Assembly (NCBI GenBank): GCA_014379885.1
Contig: JACMKW010000456.1
Coordinates: forward strand, 1 to 5,376
Direction: 5' to 3'
DNA: 5,376 nt
Origin: Rhizobacter sp.
GTDB lineage: Bacteria > Pseudomonadota > Gammaproteobacteria > Burkholderiales > Burkholderiaceae
In this document: in pieces, positions 1-5,376 of the stretch
Layout: every line of letters begins with the position of its first letter
How positions within the stretch are numbered: position 1 is the stretch's first letter
Notes under the pieces: model-generated
Seen by the model: the letters and a program-made list of their open reading frames with translations, nothing else
Databases searched by the model: none
What the model was told of the DNA's origin: nothing
Program-made: the position numbers and the translations under genes

Positions 1-1477
1 CGCCGACCACTACGCCAAGCAGTTGGAAGAGCAAGGCGCGGTGATGGCGAGCTTTGCGCACCGTCACGCGGAGATCTCTCGCCAGCTGCAGCACGCCGCG
101 GCCCAACAAGGCCTGACGCCCATCGACGACGACGCGTTGCTAGACGAAGTGACGGCCCTGGTCGAACGCCCCAACGTGCTGCTGTGCCAGTTCGAGCCCG
201 AGTTTCTCGACGTTCCGCAAGAGTGCCTCATCCTCACGATGAAGGCCAACCAGAAGTACTTTCCGCTGCTCGATGCCGCAGGCAAGCTCACCAACAAGTT
301 CCTCATCGTCAGCAACATCCGCCCCGAAGACCCGAGCCGTGTGATCGAAGGGAACGAGCGTGTGGTGCGGCCCCGTTTGGCGGACGCGAAGTTCTTCTTT
401 GATCAAGATCGCAAGAAGACCCTCGAATCGCGTGTGGCTGGCTTGGACAAGGTGGTTTACCACGGCAAGTTGGGCACACAGGGTGAGCGCGTGCAGCGGG
501 TGCGCGCGATCGCGCGTTTGATCGGTGAGCAGTTGGGTGGTTTGGCTTTGCGAGACAGCGCCGATCAGGCGGCTCATCTCGCCAAGGCCGATTTGGTCAC
601 CGACATGGTGGGCGAGTTCCCCGAGCTGCAAGGCGTGATGGGTGGTTATTACGCCAAGCATGATGGTGTGCCCGATGCCGTGGCGGTGGCCATCGAAGAC
701 CACTACAAACCGCGTTTTGCCGGTGACCAACTGCCGCGCAACGACGTCGGCGTGGTGGTGGCGCTGGCTGACAAGTTGGAAACCTTGGCCGGCATGTTCG
801 GCATCGGCCAGCTTCCCACGGGTGACAAAGACCCGTTTGCGCTGCGTCGGCATGCGCTGGGTGTGGTGCGCATGCTGGTCGAGCGTTCGCTGCCGTTGCA
901 GTATCACCAGCTCACCCGCTCGGCACTCGGTGTCTTTGCACCGGGCTTGTTGGAAGACCGCAGCGTCGAACTCGACGAATTTCTCATTGAGCGCCTCAAG
1001 AGTTATTTCAAGGACGAAGGCTATTCCGCAGCCGAGGTCGATGCGGCGATTTACGCGCGCAAGCTGGGCGCCTGGGCGACCATTCCGAAACGCCTCGATG
1101 CCGTGCGCGCTTTCGCGCTGTTGCCCGAAGCAGCTGCACTGGCTGCGGCCAACAAGCGCATCGGCAACATCCTGAAGAAAAGCGAAGGCGCTGGAGAGGC
1201 CAAGGTCTCGAACGCGCTGTTGAAGGAGCCCGCGGAAGTGGCTTTGCACGACGCGTTGACAAACATCGCGCCGCAAGCTGAGCAGGCCTTCGAGCGAGGC
1301 GACTACGCCGCCTCGCTTCAAGCCCTCGCCGCCCTCAAGACCCCTGTCGACACCTTCTTCGACAAGGTCATGGTCAACGCTGAAGACCCCGCCTTGCGCG
1401 CCAACCGCCTCGGCCTCCTGGCCCAACTCCACGCCGCCATGAACCGCGTGGCCGACCTGTCGAAGCTCGCCACATGA
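1..1477 (+). CDS. glyS: Glycyl-tRNA synthetase beta subunit, C-terminal part (5' end outside window)
   Basis: Partial gene; reading is open from the first full codon at base 2 and ends at TGA 1475-1477, giving about 491 residues of a protein usually near 700. The beta subunit works with GlyQ in the bacterial alpha2beta2 enzyme that charges tRNA-Gly in the cytoplasm, contributing mainly tRNA recognition. Seen in the sequence: KYFPL (254-268), the NERVVRPRLADAKFFFDQD block just downstream, FPELQGVMGGYYAKHDG (about 617-667), DKLETL followed by DPFALRR (830-850), and near the C terminus FFDKVMVNAEDP (1355-1390) in the DALR-type anticodon-binding region. These are hallmark GlyS segments in the usual order. 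A TTG at 23 and an ATG at 44 lie in frame, but the coding similarity continues to the window edge, so neither is the start. glyQ is expected immediately upstream (not visible). The last four bases overlap a possible ATG at 1474, but gmhB probably starts at 1492. Confidence 0.97.
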   Translation, partial: ADHYAKQLEEQGAVMASFAHRHAEISRQLQHAAAQQGLTPIDDDALLDEVTALVERPNVLLCQFEPEFLDVPQECLILTMKANQKYFPLLDAAGKLTNKFLIVSNIRPEDPSRVIEGNERVVRPRLADAKFFFDQDRKKTLESRVAGLDKVVYHGKLGTQGERVQRVRAIARLIGEQLGGLALRDSADQAAHLAKADLVTDMVGEFPELQGVMGGYYAKHDGVPDAVAVAIEDHYKPRFAGDQLPRNDVGVVVALADKLETLAGMFGIGQLPTGDKDPFALRRHALGVVRMLVERSLPLQYHQLTRSALGVFAPGLLEDRSVELDEFLIERLKSYFKDEGYSAAEVDAAIYARKLGAWATIPKRLDAVRAFALLPEAAALAAANKRIGNILKKSEGAGEAKVSNALLKEPAEVALHDALTNIAPQAEQAFERGDYAASLQALAALKTPVDTFFDKVMVNAEDPALRANRLGLLAQLHAAMNRVADLSKLAT

Positions 1478-1479
1478 GC

Positions 1480-1486
1480 AAGGAGG
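1480..1486 (+). promoter_or_regulatory. Shine-Dalgarno site for gmhB
   Basis: AAGGAGG, a full match to the anti-SD complement, sits five bases before the ATG at 1492. It lies downstream of the other in-frame ATG (1474) and so cannot serve it. This decides the gmhB start in favour of 1492. Confidence 0.85.
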
Positions 1487-1491
1487 CTGCG

Positions 1492-2100
1492 ATGAACCTC
1501 ATCATCCTCGACCGCGATGGCACCATCAACGAGGATCGCGACGACTTCATCAAGTCGGCCGAGGAGTGGGTGCCGCTGCCGGGGGCGCTGGAGGCGATTG
1601 CGCGGCTCAACCACGCGGGCTGGCACACGGTGATCGCCACCAATCAGTCGGGCCTCGGGCGTGGCCTGTTCGACATGGTGGCGCTCACCGCCATGCACGC
1701 CAAGATGAACGCGGCCCTGGCCCGTGTGGGTGGGCGCATCGGCGCAGTGTTTTTCTGCCCTCATGCACCCGAAGACCAGTGCAGTTGCCGCAAGCCGCTG
1801 CCGGGTTTGTATGAACAGATCGGCGAGCGTTACGGCGTGGCCCTGAAAAACGTGCCCGCGGTGGGCGATTCGGTGCGCGACATGGAAACGGCTGTGGCCG
1901 CGGGCTGCCCGCCTCACCTGGTGCGTACCGGCAAAGGAGCCTTGATGACCGATGCGCAGATTGCGCAGCTGATGCAGCAAATGCCCAGCGTGCAGGTACA
2001 CGCCAACCTGGCGGCGTTTGCCGAAAGCCTGATCCAGCGCGAGCGCAACGTGCGCGATGCCTCCGGCAAGACCGACTCCGGTTTCGGAAGGCTCGATTGA
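1492..2100 (+). CDS. gmhB: D-glycero-beta-D-manno-heptose-1,7-bisphosphate 7-phosphatase
   Basis: 202-residue cytoplasmic HAD-superfamily phosphatase that removes the 7-phosphate from heptose 1,7-bisphosphate in the ADP-heptose pathway for LPS inner core. Catalytic DRDGT gives nucleophile D7 and acid/base D9; motif II is ATNQSG (residues 49-54). The GmhB-type zinc loop is complete: C89, H91, C97, C99 (C-x-H-x5-C-x-C), followed by motif III K101. Motif IV is GDSVRD with D126 and D130. Length is close to the roughly 190 of E. coli GmhB, with a short polar C-terminal tail. The start at 1492 is chosen because AAGGAGG lies five bases upstream and MNLIILDRDG is the normal family N terminus; an ATG at 1474 overlapping the glyS stop would add six residues (MSKEAA) without an SD. 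It lies between glyS and plsC in one apparent transcription unit. Histidinol-phosphatase-like relatives share this fold, but the zinc loop and context favour GmhB. Confidence 0.93.
   Translation: MNLIILDRDGTINEDRDDFIKSAEEWVPLPGALEAIARLNHAGWHTVIATNQSGLGRGLFDMVALTAMHAKMNAALARVGGRIGAVFFCPHAPEDQCSCRKPLPGLYEQIGERYGVALKNVPAVGDSVRDMETAVAAGCPPHLVRTGKGALMTDAQIAQLMQQMPSVQVHANLAAFAESLIQRERNVRDASGKTDSGFGRLD
2086..2091 (+). promoter_or_regulatory. Shine-Dalgarno site for plsC
   Basis: GGAAGG inside the last codons of gmhB, eight bases before the ATG at 2100. It supports the ATG at 2100 rather than the TTG one codon earlier (2097). Confidence 0.6.
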
Positions 2101-2846
2101 TGCGCATCGCGTTTTATGCCTTGCGCTCCTTGCTGTTCGTGTTGTGGATGTCGGTGACGGTGGTGCCCTGGGCCATCGCGGTGCTGATCTATTCGATCTT
2201 CGTGCGGGGCGACAAGGTCTACTGGCTGTGTACCGGCTGGCTGAGGGTGGCGATCTGGGGCTGCCGCGTGATCTGTGGTGTGCGCGCCCGTGTCACGGGC
2301 ATGGAGAACCTGCCCAACGCGGCGGTCATCTTGCTGCCCAAGCACCAGTCGACCTGGGAGACGTTTGCTTTCCCTACGCTGATGCCCAAGCCACTGGCTT
2401 ATGTGTTCAAGCGCGAGCTGCTGTTCATTCCCTTTTTCGGCTGGGCCATGGCGCGCATGGACATGATCCACATCGACCGCAGCAAGCGAGCCGCCGCCTG
2501 GGCCAAGGTGGCCGAGCAGGGCCGCAAGCACATGGGCAACGGCAACTGGGTCATCATGTTTCCCGAAGGCACACGTGCGGCGCGTGGCAAACAAGGCACC
2601 TACAAATCGGGCGGCACGCGCCTGGCGGTCGACACCGGCCGGCCGGTGGTGCCCATCGCGGTGAACTCGGCGGTGTGCTGGCCGCGCAAGTCCTTCCTGG
2701 TGCGCCCGGGGGTGGTCGAGGTGTCGATCGGCAAACCGATCGCCTCCACCGGCCGCCAACCCGACGAACTGATGCGCGAAGTCGAAACCTGGATCGAAGG
2801 CGAAATGCGGCGTCTCGATCCCGAGGCCTACCGAGGACAACGCTGA
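2100..2846 (+). CDS. plsC: 1-acyl-sn-glycerol-3-phosphate acyltransferase (PlsC/LPLAT family)
   Basis: 248-residue membrane-associated acyltransferase that makes phosphatidic acid from lysophosphatidic acid. A hydrophobic N-terminal segment (about residues 10-35) should anchor it in the inner membrane. Motif I is KHQSTWE with H82 and E87, that is H-x4-E where the textbook motif is H-x4-D. Motif II is around FKRELLFIPFFGW (103-115), motif III is FPEGTR (154-159) with E156 and G157, and motif IV is VPIAVNS (184-190). The ATG at 2100 shares its A with the gmhB TGA, and a GGAAGG lies eight bases upstream; an in-frame TTG at 2097 would add one residue and is less likely. The one-base overlap implies translational coupling to gmhB. 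Other members of the family acylate different lysolipids, so the exact acceptor is inferred; the family call is secure. Confidence 0.92.
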   Translation: MRIAFYALRSLLFVLWMSVTVVPWAIAVLIYSIFVRGDKVYWLCTGWLRVAIWGCRVICGVRARVTGMENLPNAAVILLPKHQSTWETFAFPTLMPKPLAYVFKRELLFIPFFGWAMARMDMIHIDRSKRAAAWAKVAEQGRKHMGNGNWVIMFPEGTRAARGKQGTYKSGGTRLAVDTGRPVVPIAVNSAVCWPRKSFLVRPGVVEVSIGKPIASTGRQPDELMREVETWIEGEMRRLDPEAYRGQR

Positions 2847-2870
2847 ACAAGTCCCTCGCGAGCGGCGCCT

Positions 2871-2876
2871 TAGAAT
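2871..2876 (+). promoter_or_regulatory. Possible -10 element before the metallopeptidase gene
   Basis: TAGAAT matches the TATAAT consensus at five of six positions and stands out in the 38-bp GC-rich gap after plsC (2847-2884). Its end is eight bases before the ATG at 2885, so transcription would start at or within a base or two of that ATG, giving a leaderless or nearly leaderless message. No convincing -35 is seen at 16-18 bp spacing, and the only SD-like bases before 2885 are a weak AGG at 2879-2881. The short AT-rich patch could also be chance. Confidence 0.3.
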
Positions 2877-2917
2877 TCAGGCCCATGACGCGCGGCGTAT
2901 CGGCTCCCTCCACATCG

Positions 2918-2932
2918 CAGCTTTCGCTGTTC
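2918..2932 (+). other. Candidate beta sliding-clamp-binding motif QLSLF in the metallopeptidase leader
   Basis: Codons 12-16 of the metallopeptidase read QLSLF, an exact match to the known bacterial clamp-binding pentapeptide consensus QL[SD]LF. It sits near the N terminus, followed by about 40 residues of Ala/Pro/Val-rich sequence likely to be disordered, and only then the folded domain. That layout fits a flexible tether to DnaN. Binding is inferred from the motif alone. Confidence 0.45.
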
Positions 2933-3667
2933 GATGAGCCGGTGTCAGTGTCAGCCCCAGCACCCCAGGTGTCTGCGGCTCCCGTGTCAAACCCACCCGC
3001 GCCGCCTGCCGTCCTCATTGCCGCCGTGCTTGCTCCCGCCGTTTTCCGCCACCCGCAGGCTCAGCGCGAGATCCGACTGAACGAACACCTGGTCGCCTAC
3101 GCCCTTCGCCGTGCGCGGCGCAAGAGCATCGGCTTCGTGGTCGGCCTCGAAGGGCTGAGCGTGGCCGCGCCCAAGTGGGTGGGCGTGGGCGAGATCGAAT
3201 CGGCTCTGCGCGAAAAGGGCGACTGGATCTTGCGCAAGCTGGCCGAACAGCAAGAACGCCAGCAACGCCTGCAAGCTGCCAAGGTGGAATGGCGTGACGG
3301 CACCGGCATTCCGTTCCTGGGCGAGACCGTGATCATCGTGATCGATGCACGCGCGGGTCTCACCAAAGGCGGCGCCATCCTCAACACCGATGCTGAGGCG
3401 CTGCCCGGTGTACCGCGACTCACGCTGCACATCGGCCTGCCGCACACTGCCACGCCCGAGCAGATTCGCGATGTGGTGCAGAGCTGGCTGCAGCGCCAGG
3501 CGCGGCGCATTTTCGAAGACCGCCTGCGCCACTTTGCCGGCCAGCTCGGTGTGCGCTACACCAAGCTCAGCCTGTCGTCGGCACAAACGCGCTGGGGCAG
3601 TGCCGGCGCCGATGGCGCCATCCGCCTCAACTGGCGCCTGATCCACTTCGCCATGCCCAGCATCGAC

Positions 3668-3670
3668 TAG
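3668..3670 (+). other. In-frame amber stop (TAG) disrupting the metallopeptidase
   Basis: The codons read ATC GAC TAG GTA GTG GCG CAC GAG. The frame upstream and downstream is the same, so this is a substitution and not a frameshift. All 45 downstream codons encode conserved family sequence with no further lesion up to the natural TGA at 3806, which indicates either a very recent mutation or a sequencing/assembly error. Confidence 0.9.
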
Positions 3671-3819
3671 GTAGTGGCGCACGAGCTCGCTCACCTGCGC
3701 GAGATGAACCACAGCCCGCGCTTCTGGGAAGTGGTGCGCTCGGTGATGCCTGATTTCGAGCAAGTGCGCGGCACTTTGAAAGACGACGCCCTTCCGGTCT
3801 TCGACTGACGGTTTCTTGT

Positions 3820-5232
3820 GTGCATCGCTACTCCTTCCGCCAGCTCCTGCTGGTCGCCTTCCTGCTCATCGCCGCGCTGCTGAGCGCCGCCTCGCTGCGC
3901 GGCCTGTTCTCGCTCGAAAGCCTGTTGCGCCAAAGCAGTGAAGGCGCGCGCCGGGCCGTGGCCGACACCGCCGATGCGCAGGTGCTGGCCGAGCGCACCG
4001 TGGCGATGGAGCGTGCCGCGCGCCAGTACCTGGTGCTCGACGACCCGGTGCTGCGCCAGCGCTTTGAAGAAGCCACACGTGACGCCACCGGAGCACTCAC
4101 GCGGCTGGCCGACAACCGCATTCCAGCGGCATTGGCCACCGAGTGGCGCACCACCGAAGCGGCTATTGAGGCCCAGTTGCGTGGCCCCGGCGCCGAGATG
4201 CGCCAGCGCGAAACGGCGGTCACCAACGCGTTTCGCGAGCTCGAAGGCATCAACGTCGCCATCGCCGAACAGGTGCGCCTGGCCACCGAGGCGCGCAACA
4301 AGGTGCTGATGGACGAGCTGGAGGCGGGCCGCACCGAGCTGGGCCGGCAGATCCTCGCGGCCATCGTGGTGGCTGTGGTGATGGCGTTGGGCTTTGGCGT
4401 GTGGCTGGCGCGCCCGCTCAAGCGGCTGGAGCAGGCGGTGGTCGGCCTGGGCGAAAACCGGCTCGATCAACCGATCGACATCCGCGGCCCGGCCGACGTG
4501 CGCCTGCTCGGGCGCCGCCTCGAATGGCTGCGTCTGCGCTTGGCCGAGCTTGATTCCGACAAGTCGCGTTTTCTGCGCCATGTGTCGCACGAGTTGAAGA
4601 CGCCGTTGGCGGCGCTGCGCGAAGGGGTTTCGCTGCTCGAAGACGGTGTCACCGGCACGCTTAACGAGAACCAGCGCGAGGTGGCGCGCATCCTGCGGCA
4701 AAACACCGCCGTGCTGCAGGGCCAGATCGAAGACCTGCTGCGCTTCAACGCCGCCGCCTTCGAGGCCCGGAGGCTGGTGCGCCGCACCACCGACATCACG
4801 GGCCTGGTCAGGCACCAGGTGGCGCAGCAACGGCTGCAGTGGCAGGCGCGGCAGCTGGCGGTGCGGGTCGAGGGCAGCCCCATCGCCGCCGAGATCGATG
4901 CTGACAAGCTGGGAACCGCGCTGGGCAACCTTTTGTCCAACGCCATTCGCTTCAGCCCGCTGGGCGCTACCATCCATTTTTCAGTGACGCGCGTGCCGGG
5001 CCGAGCCTGCATCGACATCGTGGACCAGGGCCCCGGTGTTGCAGCCGCCGACCGGGCCCGTGTGTTTGAACCCTTCTACCGCGGTGAGCGGCAACCGAGC
5101 GACGCCGTACGCGGCAGCGGCATCGGCCTGTCGATCGTGCATGAGTACATCACTGCCCACGGCGGGCTGATCGAACTGCGCGACGACGGGCCTGGCGCTC
5201 ACTTTCACATCGAGCTACCGCATGCAGGCTAG
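3820..5232 (+). CDS. glrK: GlrK/QseE-like HAMP sensor histidine kinase
   Basis: 470-residue inner-membrane sensor kinase. Domains: TM1 at about residues 8-28; a mainly helical periplasmic part (about 30-175) with MERAARQYLVLDDPVLRQRF (63-82), closely resembling the E. coli GlrK/QseE periplasmic segment; TM2 at about 178-197; HAMP linker to about 245; dimerisation/phosphoacceptor helix FLRHVSHELKTPL with H257; and the ATPase domain with N box (N370, N374), G1 DQGPG (402-406), F box FEPFYRG and G2 GSGIGLS (432-438). All catalytic residues are intact. The start is GTG 3820, 11 bases after the TGA of the interrupted metallopeptidase; no SD is visible, so translation may depend on coupling. The 3' end overlaps the lipoprotein gene by 11 bases. 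In enterobacteria GlrK phosphorylates the sigma54-dependent regulator GlrR. The kinase assignment is certain; the GlrK name rests on remembered similarity plus the lipoprotein neighbour. Confidence 0.93.
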   Translation: MHRYSFRQLLLVAFLLIAALLSAASLRGLFSLESLLRQSSEGARRAVADTADAQVLAERTVAMERAARQYLVLDDPVLRQRFEEATRDATGALTRLADNRIPAALATEWRTTEAAIEAQLRGPGAEMRQRETAVTNAFRELEGINVAIAEQVRLATEARNKVLMDELEAGRTELGRQILAAIVVAVVMALGFGVWLARPLKRLEQAVVGLGENRLDQPIDIRGPADVRLLGRRLEWLRLRLAELDSDKSRFLRHVSHELKTPLAALREGVSLLEDGVTGTLNENQREVARILRQNTAVLQGQIEDLLRFNAAAFEARRLVRRTTDITGLVRHQVAQQRLQWQARQLAVRVEGSPIAAEIDADKLGTALGNLLSNAIRFSPLGATIHFSVTRVPGRACIDIVDQGPGVAAADRARVFEPFYRGERQPSDAVRGSGIGLSIVHEYITAHGGLIELRDDGPGAHFHIELPHAG

Positions 5233-5376
5233 AAACGTTTTCAGTGGCGGGTGTGTCGTTGCCAGCGTGCTGGCGCTGTCGGCGTGCCTGCCTTTGCAAC
5301 CCAAGGCGCCAGCGTCGCAGCCCGCGCCGGCCTCACTGCCGGCCTCGGCTCCGGTGGTCGTGATGGTGCCGGCCCC
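5222..5376 (+). CDS. Putative outer-membrane lipoprotein, N-terminal part (QseG-like position)
   Basis: Starts at ATG 5222, inside the last codons of the kinase gene in another frame, and stays open to the window edge (51 full codons). The N terminus is a lipoprotein signal: R4, a hydrophobic stretch (about 11-19), and lipobox LSAC with the lipidated Cys at residue 22. The residue after Cys is Leu, not Asp, which under the Lol rule favours the outer membrane. The mature start is a low-complexity Pro/Ala/Ser linker (PLQPKAPASQPAPASLPASA), typical of a flexible tether. Only a weak GAG (5212-5214) serves as SD; the overlap suggests translational coupling. In enterobacteria the outer-membrane lipoprotein QseG is encoded between the GlrK and GlrR genes, and this ORF has the same place, but the part visible has no sequence feature specific to QseG. 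Confidence 0.8.
   Translation, partial: MQARNVFSGGCVVASVLALSACLPLQPKAPASQPAPASLPASAPVVVMVPA

Larger units (their letters stand above)
2885..3808 (+). pseudogene. YgjP/SprT-like zinc metallopeptidase (DUF45), interrupted by in-frame amber codon
   Basis: Without the internal stop this would be a 307-residue protein; TAG at codon 262 truncates it to 261. Residues 1-58 are a low-complexity, Ala/Pro/Val-rich leader with QLSLF at 12-16. The YgjP-like domain (Pfam DUF45 type) follows: RRARRKSIGF, then GLSVAAPKWV, an EIESALREKGDWILRKLAEQ helix, and RWGSA (236-240; many relatives have RWGSC) before IRLNWRLIHF. After the TAG the same frame continues with VVAHELAHLREMNHSPRFW, supplying the HExxH zinc ligands H266 and H270, catalytic E267 and probable third ligand H276, and ends at TGA 3806-3808. 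The truncated product therefore lacks the entire active site. Family members typically have a Tyr at the TAG position (IDYVVAHELAH), so one base change (TAC or TAT to TAG) explains it. Cellular role of the family is poorly known. The start ATG 2885 has only a weak SD; no better start lies nearby. Confidence 0.88.

Noticed and set aside
140..1432. 430-codon open frame antisense to glyS
   Set aside because: Third-position GC bias in a GC-rich gene gives long mirror frames; its translation is rich in His, Arg and Gln with no recognisable domain, and the + strand gene is certain.
2057..2884. Upstream in-frame extension of the metallopeptidase through plsC
   Set aside because: The frame happens to be open across plsC but its translation there is compositionally odd (Arg/Gly/His-rich) and lies over the real plsC motifs; the family-like leader begins at ATG 2885.
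2847..2884. Terminator after plsC
   Set aside because: Only short palindromes (CTCGCGAG, GGCGCC, GAATTC) are present; no stable stem followed by a T tract.
3668..3670. TAG as a programmed pyrrolysine codon
   Set aside because: Pyrrolysine coding is not expected in Burkholderiales, no pyl genes are visible, and the position is ordinarily Tyr; mutation or sequence error is simpler.
3674..3808. Reinitiation at GTG 3674 producing a 45-codon HELAH peptide
   Set aside because: There is no SD, and such a peptide would lack the rest of the fold needed to hold the zinc site; it is not supported as a gene.
3691..4977. 428-codon open frame antisense to the histidine kinase
   Set aside because: Same mirror-frame effect; low-complexity His/Gln/Arg-rich translation, no plausible domain, and it covers the fully motif-complete kinase.

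Overview
This is a gene-dense, GC-rich stretch with all genes on the + strand and almost no intergenic DNA. Protein sequences and gene order (glyS, gmhB, plsC, YgjP-like metallopeptidase) point to a betaproteobacterium of the order Burkholderiales, probably near the Comamonadaceae. That assignment is inferred from familiarity with the families, not from a search.

Layout: 1-1477 is the 3' two-thirds of glyS (glycyl-tRNA synthetase beta subunit), cut by the window edge. 1492-2100 is gmhB (heptose-bisphosphate phosphatase, LPS core precursor pathway). Its best start is 18 bases inside the longest ORF, behind a perfect AAGGAGG. 2100-2846 is plsC (1-acylglycerol-3-phosphate acyltransferase), sharing one base with the gmhB stop. 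After a 38-bp gap holding a -10-like TAGAAT, 2885-3808 encodes a YgjP/SprT-like zinc metallopeptidase. It is interrupted by an in-frame TAG at 3668-3670, four codons before its HELAH zinc motif. 3820-5232 is a membrane sensor histidine kinase of the GlrK/QseE type. From 5222 to the window end is the start of a small lipoprotein overlapping the kinase, in the position QseG holds in enterobacteria.

The first part is a tightly packed housekeeping/envelope operon: translation, LPS heptose and phosphatidic acid synthesis. The second part looks like the beginning of an envelope-sensing two-component operon, whose response regulator should lie just beyond the right edge.

The two points most worth a second look are both in the metallopeptidase gene. 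One is the nonsense codon that removes the whole catalytic motif while the downstream sequence stays fully conserved. The other is an exact QLSLF near the N terminus, matching the bacterial sliding-clamp-binding consensus. It suggests a bacterial parallel to Spartan, the PCNA-binding SprT-type protease of eukaryotes. No mobile element, CRISPR array, RNA gene or clear terminator was seen.
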